Source of the DNA: RYN-230 sp963770535
GTDB taxonomy: Bacteria; Actinomycetota; Actinomycetes; Streptosporangiales; Streptosporangiaceae
DNA length: 64,000 bases
Assembly (NCBI GenBank): GCA_963770535.1
Contig: CAVYPZ010000003.1
Span: 2,170,001 to 2,234,000 of the forward strand
Reading direction: 5' to 3'
Each line of letters opens with the position of its first letter. The stretch's first letter is position 1. Shown here in pieces: positions 7,601-16,405 of the stretch. The notes under the pieces were generated by a model, which did not search any database, was not told where the DNA came from, and saw only the letters and a program-made list of their open reading frames with translations. The position numbers were made by a program, and so were the translations under genes.

Positions 7601-8656
7601 GTGGACCTATCGCAGGAGTCGGCGGAGCTGCTGCGTACCGAGGGGGCGGGGTACGCGGCTGCGGCACTGGCCAATATCAGGCACGAGTTCCCGGCGGCAA
7701 TGCAGCACACGATGACCGCGCCGGGCGACTTTCCCTACCGGCCCCGGGCCCGCACGCCGGTCTTCTACGGCAGCGTCAACTGGCGCTCCTCGGTGCAGAT
7801 GCACTGGACCCTGCTCCGGCTGCTGCGCACCATGCCAGGGGCGGTACCCGGGGGCGAGATCCGGTCCGCGCTCGGCGCCCAGTTCACCCCGGTGGCGCTG
7901 GCCGCCGAGGCCGAGTTCGCCGGCAGCGCCGACGCCGCGGCCGAGCGCCCGCAGGGCTGGGGCTGGGCGCTGGCCCTCGTGCACGAGACGCAGACCTGGG
8001 ACAACCCGGACGCCCGGAAGTGGGCCCAGGCCATGGCCCCGCTGGCCGATGCCCTGACGGGCGCGTTCCTGGCCTGGCTGCCCAGGCAGTCCTACCCGGT
8101 GCGCTACGGCACGGAGCAGGGCAGCGCCTTCGGGCTGTCGCTGGCCTGGCCGTTCGCGGAGGCCCGGGCCCGGGCGGGCGACCCGGCACTGCGGGAGGCC
8201 ATCGCGTCGCGGGCCCTGGCGTGGTTCAGCGCGGACAGCATGTACCCGGCCGACTGGGAGCCATCGGGCGATGACTGCGTGTCCCCGGCCCTGACTGAGG
8301 CGGAGCTGATGGCCAGGGTCATGCCACCCGCCGAGTTCGCCGACTGGCTGGCCATGTTCCTGCCCGGGCTCGAGTGGGGCCGGCCGGCGACCTTGTTCAC
8401 CCCGGCGGCGGCGGGTCATCCCGCGGGGGATGAGGACGGGGACCATGAGCAGGGCACCCGGCTGCACGGGCTAAACGCCACGCGGGCGTGGTGCTGGCGG
8501 CAGATCGCCCTCCGCCTGCCGGCCGGTGACGCACGGGCCGAGCCCGCGGCGGCAGCGGCCCGCCAGCACATCAAGGCGGTGCTGCCCTACGTGCTCGGCG
8601 GCGGCTACCAGCTGGAGCACTGGCTGCCCGGCTACGCCACGCTCATGCTCAGCTGA
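7601..8656 (+). CDS. DUF2891 family protein
   Basis: 351-residue protein of the DUF2891 family, predicted alpha/alpha-toroid-like and of unknown function. Visible features are an HxxxP-like start (NIRHEFPAAMQHTM), YGSVNWRSSVQMHWTLLRLLR, HETQTWDNPDARKWAQAMAPLADA, VRYGTEQGSAFGLSLAW, DWEPSGDDCVSP, LHGLNATRAWCWRQIA and a C-terminal YVLGGGYQLEHWLPGYATLMLS. GTG 7601 is chosen 11 bases after AGGAGG; a TTG at 7592 is too close to it. It lies 71 bases after the PhzF gene and may be cotranscribed. Confidence 0.75.
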   Translation: MDLSQESAELLRTEGAGYAAAALANIRHEFPAAMQHTMTAPGDFPYRPRARTPVFYGSVNWRSSVQMHWTLLRLLRTMPGAVPGGEIRSALGAQFTPVALAAEAEFAGSADAAAERPQGWGWALALVHETQTWDNPDARKWAQAMAPLADALTGAFLAWLPRQSYPVRYGTEQGSAFGLSLAWPFAEARARAGDPALREAIASRALAWFSADSMYPADWEPSGDDCVSPALTEAELMARVMPPAEFADWLAMFLPGLEWGRPATLFTPAAAGHPAGDEDGDHEQGTRLHGLNATRAWCWRQIALRLPAGDARAEPAAAAARQHIKAVLPYVLGGGYQLEHWLPGYATLMLS

Positions 8657-8730
8657 GCCACGCTGACCTGAGCCGTGCTGAACTGAGCCACGCTGAGCTG
8701 AGCACCGGGGCTGCCGTGAGCTGGCTCGCG

Positions 8731-9167
8731 TCAGCTGATCTGTTCGGCGAGGGCGACGATGATGCCTGCGGGGCCGCGGAGGTAGCAGAGCCGGAAGATG
8801 GTCTCGTACTGCGCCACGTCACCCAGGAGTTCGGCGCCGTGGTCGCGCAGGCGGGCGACGGTGTCGCCGATGTCGTCAACGGCGAACATGACACGATGCA
8901 GACCCAGCGTGTTGGCGGCGGGTTCCCCGGCCCGGCGACCGCCGCGGGGGCGTGGTACTTCGTCAGCTCCACCTTGCTGGGGCCGTCCGGGGTCCGCATC
9001 ACCGCGATGTCGCTCCGGACGCCGTCGAGCCCGACGGTGCGGTCCGCCCAAAGGCCTTCGACCTGCCCTTTGCCTTCCAGCTCCATGCCGAGCTCGGTGA
9101 AGAACGCGACGGCGGCATCCAGGCCCTCGACGACGATGGCGACGTTGTCCATCCGCCGGATGGTCAT
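8731..9167 (-). pseudogene. Glyoxalase/VOC domain protein, frameshifted
   Basis: A small vicinal-oxygen-chelate protein of the glyoxalase/bleomycin-resistance superfamily, about 145 residues when repaired. One frame gives MTIRRMDNVAIVVEGLDAAVAFFTELGMELEG through SKVELTKYHAPAAVAG; another continues EPAANTLGLHRVMFAVDDIGDTVARLRDHGAELLGDVAQY...LRGPAGIIVALAEQIS. The break is around 8916-8935 in a G/C run and corresponds to one missing base. Both half-domains are otherwise well preserved. Start ATG 9167. It lies 65 bases downstream of nadE on the same strand. Substrate unknown. Confidence 0.75.
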
Positions 9168-9231
9168 GCCTGCGAGCATGAACAGCCGCCGGCCGGGAGC
9201 CGCGGGCCGCGCTGGAGAAGGCTTGGGGGGG

Positions 9232-11055
9232 TCAGCCGGGGCGCCGGTCCGGGCGGGGCTCACGCCAGCGGTTGGTGATCGGCAGGCGCCGGTCACGGCC
9301 GAAGTTCCGCGGGGTGATCTTCGGGCCCGGCGGGTACTGGCGGCGCTTGTACTCGGCCCGGTCCACCAGCTGGATCACCCGGTCCACGAGGACCGGATCG
9401 TGGCCGGCCGCGATGAGCGCGGCGGCGCCCATGTCCTTCTCGACGTAATCGTCCAGCAGCGCGTCGAGCACGGCGTAGTCGGGCAGCGAATCGGTATCCA
9501 GCTGCCCCGGGGCCAGTTCCGCGCTCGGCGGCTTGGTAATGGAGTTCTCCGGGATGGGCGGGGTCTCGCCGCGCTCCACCGCCTGCGCGTTCCGCCACCG
9601 CGCCAGCTCCCAGACCAGCGTCTTGAGCACGTCCTTGATCGGGCCGAAGCCGCCGGCCGAGTCGCCATACAGGGTGGAGTACCCGGTGGCGATCTCGCTC
9701 TTGTTGCCGGTGGTGAGGACCAGGTGCCCTTCGGCGTTGCTCAGCCCCATCAGGATCACCCCGCGGATCCGGGACTGGAGATTCTCCGCGGCCAGTCCCT
9801 CCAGGCTCAGCTCCGCCTGGAACGCCTCGACCATCCGGGCGATCGGGACCGTCCGGGCGTGCAGCCCCTGCCGTTTGGCCAGGTCCTCCGCGTCACTCAC
9901 CGAATGCCCGGAGGAGTAGCTGCTGGGCATCAGCACCACATGCACCCGGTCCGGCCCGAGCGCGTCGGCCGCGATCGTGGCGACCAGCGCGGAGTCGATG
10001 CCCCCGGACAGGCCCAGGATTACCGACCGGAAGCCGTTCTTGCGCACGTAGTCGCGCACGCCAGTGACCAGCGCGGAGTAGACCTCGGCGTGCGGGGCTA
10101 GCCGCGGGCTGATCGCAGGCTCCGCGAGCGGGGGCAGCGCACCCGGCTGCGCGGGCCGCTCGGGCAGCGCCACCCGGTGGATGCTCATCACGGTGCCGTC
10201 GCTGGCCTCCGCGGGAGTATCCGCGGCCGGGGTGGTGTCCGGCTCCGGCCGCGCCGGCGGCAGGTCGAGGTCTGCGAGCAGCAGCGTCTCCTCGAACTGA
10301 GGGCCCCGCGTGATCAGGCCGCCCTCGGCGTCGACGATGATCGAATCCCCGTCGAAGACCAGCTCGTCCTGGCCGCCTGTCATGTTCACGTAGGCCAGCG
10401 CGGCGCCGGCCTCGCGCGCCCGCCGGGCAACCAGTTCCAGCCGGGACTGGTCCTTGCCCCGCTCGTAGGGGGACGCGTTCGGCACGACCAGCAGCCCCGC
10501 ACCCGCCTGCCTGGTCACCGCGACGGGGCCGCCGTCCTGCCACAGGTCCTCGCAGATGGCAATGGCCACGTCCACGGCGCCCTCGCCGCCCCGCGCCGGG
10601 ACCCGGACTACCGGCAGCCGGTTGCCGGGCACGAAGTAGCGGTATTCGTCGAACACGCCGTAGTTCGGCAGGTGATGCTTGGCCGTGGTGACCGCAACGG
10701 CCCCGCCCTGCAGCAGGGCGGCCGCGTTCTGGGCTGAGCTGACGGGTTCGCCGGCCCGGGGGATCCCGCTGGCCCGCCGGCCCAGGTAGCCCGTGACCAC
10801 GGCGATGCCCCCGAGCCCGCCGGAGGCCAGTTGCCGCGCCGTCGCTTCCAGGGTGGCGACCGAGGCGTCCACGAACGAGTCCCGCAGCGCCAGGTCTTCC
10901 ACTGGATAGCCGGTCAGCATCATCTCCGGGAACACGACGAGGTCGGCGCCGGCGTCCGCGGCGCGCCGGGTCCACTCCGCCACTGTCGCGGCGTTCCCCG
11001 CCAGGTCACCGACAGTCGAGTTCACCTGGGCAAGGGCGATCCGCAGCCTGGTCAC
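9232..11055 (-). CDS. nadE: Glutamine-dependent NAD+ synthetase
   Basis: Last step of NAD+ biosynthesis: amidates deamido-NAD+ using glutamine. 607 residues with an N-terminal nitrilase-type glutaminase and a C-terminal ATP-pyrophosphatase synthetase. Glutaminase triad: E44 in VVFPEMMLTGY, the lysine in AKHHLPNYGVFDEYRYF and the cysteine in IAICEDLWQDGG. The synthetase PP-loop LGLSGGIDSALVATIAAD is near residue 350, with TGNKSEIATGYSTLYGD and the zinc-free C-terminal YKRRQYPPGPKITPRNFGRDRRLPITN after it. A proline/alanine linker between the domains is longer than usual. Divergent from glnA2, forming part of the panB-nadE-glnA2-glnE block. Confidence 0.95.
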   Translation of the reverse strand: MTRLRIALAQVNSTVGDLAGNAATVAEWTRRAADAGADLVVFPEMMLTGYPVEDLALRDSFVDASVATLEATARQLASGGLGGIAVVTGYLGRRASGIPRAGEPVSSAQNAAALLQGGAVAVTTAKHHLPNYGVFDEYRYFVPGNRLPVVRVPARGGEGAVDVAIAICEDLWQDGGPVAVTRQAGAGLLVVPNASPYERGKDQSRLELVARRAREAGAALAYVNMTGGQDELVFDGDSIIVDAEGGLITRGPQFEETLLLADLDLPPARPEPDTTPAADTPAEASDGTVMSIHRVALPERPAQPGALPPLAEPAISPRLAPHAEVYSALVTGVRDYVRKNGFRSVILGLSGGIDSALVATIAADALGPDRVHVVLMPSSYSSGHSVSDAEDLAKRQGLHARTVPIARMVEAFQAELSLEGLAAENLQSRIRGVILMGLSNAEGHLVLTTGNKSEIATGYSTLYGDSAGGFGPIKDVLKTLVWELARWRNAQAVERGETPPIPENSITKPPSAELAPGQLDTDSLPDYAVLDALLDDYVEKDMGAAALIAAGHDPVLVDRVIQLVDRAEYKRRQYPPGPKITPRNFGRDRRLPITNRWREPRPDRRPG

Positions 11056-11232
11056 CCATGTACTTTAATCCGGCCGTCAGGCCGTCCCCGCCGGCGTGGC
11101 CGGCCGGGCCGCCCGCACCAGCCGCCGGCGCTGCTGTCCCCCCGGAACAGGGGCGAGCCGGCCACATGCGGCAGCTTCCGGCCTGGAAGCCCGGGCCTGC
11201 CCGGAGTTCAGCGGTAGACTCACCGCAGGTTT

Positions 11233-11248
11233 GTAACGTCCTGGTAAC
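11233..11248. promoter_or_regulatory. GlnR-type operator upstream of glnA2
   Basis: GTAAC-N6-GTAAC (11233-11237 and 11244-11248) matches the actinobacterial GlnR half-site pair (gTnAC-n6-GaAAC). It lies about 105 bases upstream of the glnA2 start and 178 bases from divergent nadE, so glnA2 is the likely target. Confidence 0.65.
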
Positions 11249-11352
11249 ACGCTCGCGAGAGACTGTCAGCCAGGGCAGGCTCGGTCAGCCGCTATGCTGT
11301 GCTGCCCGCCATTCCGCAGGTAAACGCCGCTGACCAGCAAGGACAGGCCGTC

Positions 11353-12714
11353 ATGGACAGGCAGGAAGAATTCGTCCTCCGCACTCTGGAGGAGCGGGAT
11401 ATCCGTTTTGTCCGGCTGTGGTTCACCGACGTCCTCGGCTACCTGAAGTCGGTCGCGGTGGCCCCTGCCGAGCTTGAGGGTGCGTTCGCCGAGGGCATCG
11501 GGTTCGACGGCTCCGCGATCGAGGGGTTCGCCCGCGTCTACGAGGCGGACATGATCGCCAAGCCCGACGCCGCCACGTTCCAGTTGCTGCCCTGGCGCGG
11601 TGAGGCCTCCGGCGTGGGCCGGATGTTCTGCGACATCCGCATGCCCGACGGCTCCCCTTCCTATGCGGATCCCCGCTACGTGCTGAAGCGGGCCCTCGGC
11701 CACGCCGCCGATCTGGGCTTCACCTTCTACACGCATCCTGAGGTGGAGTTCTTCCTGCTGAGGGAGAAGCCCGTCGCCGGTGCCCGCCCGCAGCCGATCG
11801 ACACCGGCGGGTACTTCGACCACACCCCGCACAGCGTCGCCCACGATTTCCGGCATGAGTCGATCCAGATGCTGGAGAGCATGGGCATCTCGGTGGAGTT
11901 CAGCCACCACGAGGGCGCGCCCGGCCAGCAGGAGATCGACCTGCGTTACGCCGACGCCCTGACCACCGCGGACAACATCATGTCGTTCCGGCTGGTCATG
12001 AAGGAGGTCGCGCTCCAGCAGGGCGTCTACGCGACCTTCATGCCCAAGCCGTTCACGGAGTACCCGGGCTCCGGGATGCACACCCACATGTCCCTGTTCG
12101 AGGGCGACCGGAACGTCTTCTACGAGCCGGGCGCGGAGTTCCAGCTGTCCAAGCTCGGCCGGATGTTCATCGCCGGGCTGCTGCGTCATGCCGCGGAGAT
12201 CACCGCGGTCTGCAACCAGTGGGTGAACTCGTACAAGCGGCTGTGGGGAGCGGCGGAGAGCGCGGCGGGCGCCGGCGGCGAGGCCCCCGCCTACATCTGC
12301 TGGGGCCACAACAACAGGTCGGCCCTGGTGCGGATTCCCATGTACAAGCCGCACAAGGGAAATGCCACCCGGGTCGAGTTCCGCTCGGTAGACTCGGCGT
12401 GTAACCCCTACCTTGCGTTCGCGGTGATCCTGGAAGCCGGCCTGAAGGGCATCGAGGCCGGTTACGAGTTGCCGCCCGGCGCGGAGGATGACGTATGGGC
12501 GCTCACCTCGGCCGAGCGACGGGCGCTGGGCATCTCACCGCTGCCGCAGAGCCTGGATGAGGCGATCACGGTGATGCAGGACAGCGAGCTGGTGGCACAG
12601 GCGCTCGGTGAGCATGTCTTCGACTTCTTCCTGCGCAACAAGCGCGCCGAATGGCGTGAGTACCGGCACCAGGTCACCCAGTTTGAGCTGGATCGTTACT
12701 TGCCCGTGCTATGA
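11353..12714 (+). CDS. glnA2: Type I glutamine synthetase family protein (GlnA2-like)
   Basis: 453-residue member of the glutamine synthetase family. The beta-grasp N-domain (FTDVLGYLKSVAVAPAELEGAFAEGIGFDGSAIEGF) and catalytic domain (FMPKPFTEYPGSGMHTHMSLFEG, ATP/ammonium loops, NRSALVRIPMY, TRVEFRSVDSACNPYLAFAVILEAGLKGI) are intact. The tyrosine that GlnE adenylylates in GlnA1 (DLYELPP) is replaced here by DVWALTSAE, so it should not be under GlnE control. Orthologues in Streptomyces (GlnA2) have been linked to polyamine glutamylation, so true glutamine synthesis is not certain. Start ATG 11353 has AAGGA about 10 bases upstream. A GlnR box stands in its promoter region. Confidence 0.88.
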   Translation: MDRQEEFVLRTLEERDIRFVRLWFTDVLGYLKSVAVAPAELEGAFAEGIGFDGSAIEGFARVYEADMIAKPDAATFQLLPWRGEASGVGRMFCDIRMPDGSPSYADPRYVLKRALGHAADLGFTFYTHPEVEFFLLREKPVAGARPQPIDTGGYFDHTPHSVAHDFRHESIQMLESMGISVEFSHHEGAPGQQEIDLRYADALTTADNIMSFRLVMKEVALQQGVYATFMPKPFTEYPGSGMHTHMSLFEGDRNVFYEPGAEFQLSKLGRMFIAGLLRHAAEITAVCNQWVNSYKRLWGAAESAAGAGGEAPAYICWGHNNRSALVRIPMYKPHKGNATRVEFRSVDSACNPYLAFAVILEAGLKGIEAGYELPPGAEDDVWALTSAERRALGISPLPQSLDEAITVMQDSELVAQALGEHVFDFFLRNKRAEWREYRHQVTQFELDRYLPVL

Positions 12715-12777
12715 CTGTGTGAGCCTGGCTGTGGCATCAGGCGGCGCTGGGGCAGCGGGCGGGGCCGGGGTGGGGGC

Positions 12778-15700
12778 GTGACCAGGGATCGGGGTCGGGG
12801 CACAGTGTTCTGGGTGGGCGTACTCGGGCCATTACTGGTTCGCAGCGGTGGTGAGCCCGTGCCTGTCCCCGCCCCGAAGCAGCGGGTGATCCTGGCCACC
12901 CTCGCCCTCCGCGCGGGCCAGGTCGCGTCCTACGACGAGCTGGCCGAGATTGTCTGGGACGGGGCGCCCCCGGCCGGGGCCCGGGTGGCCATCCGGAACT
13001 ACGTGAAGCGCTTGCGGCAGATCCTGGGCCCGGCAGCCGCCCGCCGGATCGTCACCCGTGACCCGGGCTACGCCCTCGAGGCCGAGCCCGACGAGGTCGA
13101 TGCGCTGCGTTTCACGGCTCTGTGCGGCAAGGGCGGCGAGGCCATCCGCCATGACGCTGAGGCGCCTCCCGGCAGCGGCCCGGGTGCGTGGGAGCTCCTG
13201 GGCGAGGCAATCGGCCTGTGGCGCGGGAACCCGCTCGTGGACGTGCCCTCCAACGTGCTCCTCACGGCCGAGGTCCCCCGGCTGGATGCGCTGCGGATGC
13301 AGGCCCAGGAATGGCGGATGGACGCCGGGCTCGCCCGCGGGCTGCACGCGGAGCTAGTCGGCGAGCTGACCCAGCTCGCGCAGGATCATCCCTGGCGCGA
13401 GCGATTCCACGCCCAGCTCATGCTGGCGCTGTACCGCTGCGGCCGTCAGGCCGAGGCGCTGGCTGCCTACCAGCGCACCCGGCGGATGCTGGTGGATGAG
13501 CTCGGCGTCGAACCCGGCCGCGAACTGCGTGACCTCCAGGCCGGGATCCTGGACGCCGACCCTGGCCTGGCCGCACCGGGGCAGGCGCTGGCCAGGTTCC
13601 TGGCTGCCCCGCCCGCGCAGGAGCCGGGAGATTCCGGCCGGGGCGCCCCGGCCGGGCCGCCGCGCGGGGCGGGACAGGCCGCCGGCCGCGCCCCGGCCAC
13701 CACGGACACCCCGGACAGCCAGGCGCCGGCCGGGGAAGCCCCGGGACGTCCCGCGGCGGGGGGTGCGGTTGCAGGCAGCGGGGCCGCAGGAGCCCGGACT
13801 GCCCGGGCGGGCGCCGACCGCGGCGATCCCCCGGGCCAGGTCAGCGGGGGAGCCACGGCGAAGACGGGTCCGGCGGCGGTGGGGGCGGGCCCGTCGCGTC
13901 CCAGGCGGGCCGGAGCCGCTCCCACGGGCCAGGCCACGGTGGTGCCCCGGCAGCTGCCCGCCGGGGTGGCGCACTTCGCGGGGCGCACCGCCGAGCTGGC
14001 GGAGCTGAAGGCCTGGCGGGACGAGGCCGCCTCGGCCGGCGGGGCCGCCAAGGTCCTGGTCATCGGCGGCACAGCCGGGGCGGGCAAGACGGCCCTGGCT
14101 GTGCACTGGGCTCATCACAGCGCGGAGGAGTTCCCCGACGGCCAGCTCTACGTGAACCTGCGCGGGTTCGACCCGTCCGGCACGCCAGTGGCCCCGGGCG
14201 ATGCGCTGCGCTGGTTCCTGGGCGCGTTCGGGGTGACTGAGGAGCAGATCCCGGACAGCGTGGACGCGCAGGCGGCCCTGTACCGGAGCGTGCTGGCCCG
14301 CAAGCAGGTCCTCGTCATCCTCGACAACGCGCGCGATGCCGCGCAGGTGCGGCCGCTGCTGCCGGGCAGCCAGACCTGCCTGGCCGTGGTGACCAGCCGG
14401 GCGCGGCTGCCCGGGCTGGCCGCGACGGAGGGGGCCCGGCTGGTGCAGCTCGACGTGCTGACCGCCGGCGAGGCTGACGAGCTGCTGGCCGGCCGGCTGG
14501 GCGAGCGTGCCCGGGCGGAAGCAGACGCGGCCCGGCAGCTGACCGAGGCGTGCTCCCGGCTGCCCCTGGCGCTCAGTATCGTGGCCGCCCGCGTGGCCGC
14601 CCGCCCCTACCTGCCGCTCGCCGAGCTGGCCCGTGAGCTCGCCGACGCCCAGGGACGGCTGGAAGCGCTGGACGCCGGGGATCCGGTGGCCAGCATCCGC
14701 GCGGTGTTCTCGTGGTCGTGCGAGCAGCTGAGCGCGCCCGCTGCCCGGATGTTCCGGCTGCTGGGGTTGCATGGCGGGCCGGACGTGACCGTCGCGGCGG
14801 CCGCGAGCCTGGCCGGGGTGAACCGCGGGGAGGCGGCGGCCGCGGTCGCCGAGCTGGCGGACGCTCACCTGATCGCCGAGCACGCACCGGGCCGGTACGC
14901 GTTCCATGACCTGCTCCGCGCCTATGCCGCGTACCTGGCCCGGACCACGGACAGTGACGCAGACCGGCGCGAGGCCGTGCACCGGGTGCTGGATCACTAC
15001 CTGCACACGGCTTCCGCCGGCAGCCAGGTCCTCAACCCCGTCCGCCCGCACATCATCCTGGAACCGGCGCAGCCCGGGGTTGTCCCGGAGCTCCTCGGCT
15101 ACGCCAGTGAGACGCTGGCCTGGTTTGAGGCCGAGCGCCAGGTGCTGATCGCGGCGATCGCCCAGGCCAGTGACGGGGGCTTCGACACGCATGCGTGGCA
15201 GCTGCCGTGGGCGGTGTGGCTGTTCTTCGACCGGGCGGGTTACTGGCACGATCAGCTCGCCATCCAGCGCACCGCCGTCGACGCCGCCAAGCGGCTGGGT
15301 GACCGGGGCCGCCAGGCGCATGCGTACCGCGATCTCGGGGCTGCCATCGGCCGCCTTGGCCAGCTCGCCGAGGCCCGCGATTACTGCCGCCAGGCTCTTG
15401 AGCTGCACCGGCAGGTTGGTGACCGGCTCGGCGAGGCCCGCGCGCACAGCGAGATCGCGATGCTGGCCGAACAGCAGGGCCGGCTCGCTGAAGCGCTAGG
15501 GCATGCCCAGCTGGCCCTCACCCTGTACCGCCAGGAGGGGCATGAACTAGGCCTGGCCAAGATGCTCAACGGTGTCGGCTGGATGCACGCGCAGCTGGGG
15601 GACTATGAGCAGGCGCTCGAGTTCTGCGAGCAGGCGCTGAGCATGTACCGGGGCCGCGGCGACGCGCTGAACGAGGCGGCCACCTGGGACAGCATGGGCT

Positions 15701-16029
15701 ACGCCCTGCTGCATCTCGGCCGCCTCGAGGAGGCCATCGGGTGCCTGCACACCGCGGTCGGCATCATCGCCGGACTCCGCACGGGGTACTACGAGACCAC
15801 CATGCTGGTTCACCTCGGTGACGCCTACCACGCCGCCGGTGACATGGGCCCGGCCCGCCAGTCGTGGCGCGAGGCCCTGGACATCCTGGAAGGCCTGAAT
15901 CACTCGGACGCTGACCAGGTCCGGGCCCGGCTGCGCGGCCAGCAGCCGCCGCGTCCCGGCATCCCCGCTGGCCCGGCCGAGTCGGCACTGGGCGCCCGCC
16001 TGCGCGAAGACCACGCGGTCGGCGCCTGA
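12778..16029 (+). CDS. SARP family regulator with BTAD, NB-ARC and TPR domains (AfsR-like)
   Basis: Large (1083 residues) pathway-type transcriptional activator. An OmpR-like winged helix covers about residues 10-95 (LLVRSGGEPVPVPAPKQRVILATLAL...IRNYVKRLRQ), then the BTAD (about 105-255, ERFHAQLMLALYRCGRQAEALAAY). A low-complexity linker of about 150 residues precedes the NB-ARC ATPase: Walker A GGTAGAGKTALAVHW (about 430), Walker B VLVILDNARD, then GxP-like SRLPLALSIVAARVA. The C-terminus has TPRs. GTG 12778 gives the longest protein; GTG 12805 fits typical SARP N-termini better. SARPs bind heptamer direct repeats and recruit RNA polymerase; no biosynthetic cluster is nearby, so the target may be remote. 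Downstream hairpins probably terminate it. Confidence 0.85.
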   Translation: MTRDRGRGTVFWVGVLGPLLVRSGGEPVPVPAPKQRVILATLALRAGQVASYDELAEIVWDGAPPAGARVAIRNYVKRLRQILGPAAARRIVTRDPGYALEAEPDEVDALRFTALCGKGGEAIRHDAEAPPGSGPGAWELLGEAIGLWRGNPLVDVPSNVLLTAEVPRLDALRMQAQEWRMDAGLARGLHAELVGELTQLAQDHPWRERFHAQLMLALYRCGRQAEALAAYQRTRRMLVDELGVEPGRELRDLQAGILDADPGLAAPGQALARFLAAPPAQEPGDSGRGAPAGPPRGAGQAAGRAPATTDTPDSQAPAGEAPGRPAAGGAVAGSGAAGARTARAGADRGDPPGQVSGGATAKTGPAAVGAGPSRPRRAGAAPTGQATVVPRQLPAGVAHFAGRTAELAELKAWRDEAASAGGAAKVLVIGGTAGAGKTALAVHWAHHSAEEFPDGQLYVNLRGFDPSGTPVAPGDALRWFLGAFGVTEEQIPDSVDAQAALYRSVLARKQVLVILDNARDAAQVRPLLPGSQTCLAVVTSRARLPGLAATEGARLVQLDVLTAGEADELLAGRLGERARAEADAARQLTEACSRLPLALSIVAARVAARPYLPLAELARELADAQGRLEALDAGDPVASIRAVFSWSCEQLSAPAARMFRLLGLHGGPDVTVAAAASLAGVNRGEAAAAVAELADAHLIAEHAPGRYAFHDLLRAYAAYLARTTDSDADRREAVHRVLDHYLHTASAGSQVLNPVRPHIILEPAQPGVVPELLGYASETLAWFEAERQVLIAAIAQASDGGFDTHAWQLPWAVWLFFDRAGYWHDQLAIQRTAVDAAKRLGDRGRQAHAYRDLGAAIGRLGQLAEARDYCRQALELHRQVGDRLGEARAHSEIAMLAEQQGRLAEALGHAQLALTLYRQEGHELGLAKMLNGVGWMHAQLGDYEQALEFCEQALSMYRGRGDALNEAATWDSMGYALLHLGRLEEAIGCLHTAVGIIAGLRTGYYETTMLVHLGDAYHAAGDMGPARQSWREALDILEGLNHSDADQVRARLRGQQPPRPGIPAGPAESALGARLREDHAVGA

Positions 16030-16083
16030 CATACCGCCCGCTAGCCGCGCTACCGGGACGTTACCGGCCGGTTGGACACTCTA

Positions 16084-16113
16084 GGGGTGCACCTACCCCC
16101 CCCGGTGCACCCC
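16084..16113 (+). terminator. Hairpin downstream of SARP gene
   Basis: Perfect 10-base arms GGGGTGCACC (16084-16093) and GGTGCACCCC (16104-16113) around a C-rich 10-base loop. It is 55 bases after the SARP stop. No U-tract follows, as usual in this GC range. Confidence 0.5.
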
Positions 16114-16116
16114 CCT

Positions 16117-16144
16117 GCCGGGGCCGTCTCCGGACGGCCCCGGC
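16117..16144 (+). terminator. Strong UNCG-tetraloop hairpin
   Basis: Twelve-base arms GCCGGGGCCGTC (16117-16128) and GACGGCCCCGGC (16133-16144) closed by a TCCG tetraloop with a C-G closing pair, the very stable cUNCGg type. With the hairpin at 16084 it makes a tandem terminator in the 376-base gap between the SARP gene and glnE; the rest of that gap (16145-16405) holds only imperfect G/C repeats such as the GCACGCGACCGCAGC units near 16285 and no gene I can support. Confidence 0.6.
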
Positions 16145-16405
16145 GCCGGACCTCTGGCTTCCGTTCAGGAAGCCGGGGGGTCCCCGGCCTCTTCTCCTTC
16201 CTGGCCCCGTTCGCGGACTCTGAGTCCCGGCTCGCGTCCGCCAGGTCCCTGCCTCCTCCCCGGGCCGCGCTACCCCGGCCACGGCACGCGACCGCAGCGC
16301 GGGACCACGGCACGCGACCGCAGCACGGGACCGGGCCTGTGCCGTGACACGGTCCTGACCGGGCCAGGGGCAGCCAACCCGGCAGGCGGCCGTTACGGTG
16401 CAGGG

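Noticed and set aside
8716..10101. A 461-codon plus-strand open frame
   Set aside because: Antisense to the glyoxalase and nadE genes, which have clear catalytic motifs; no domain seen in this frame.
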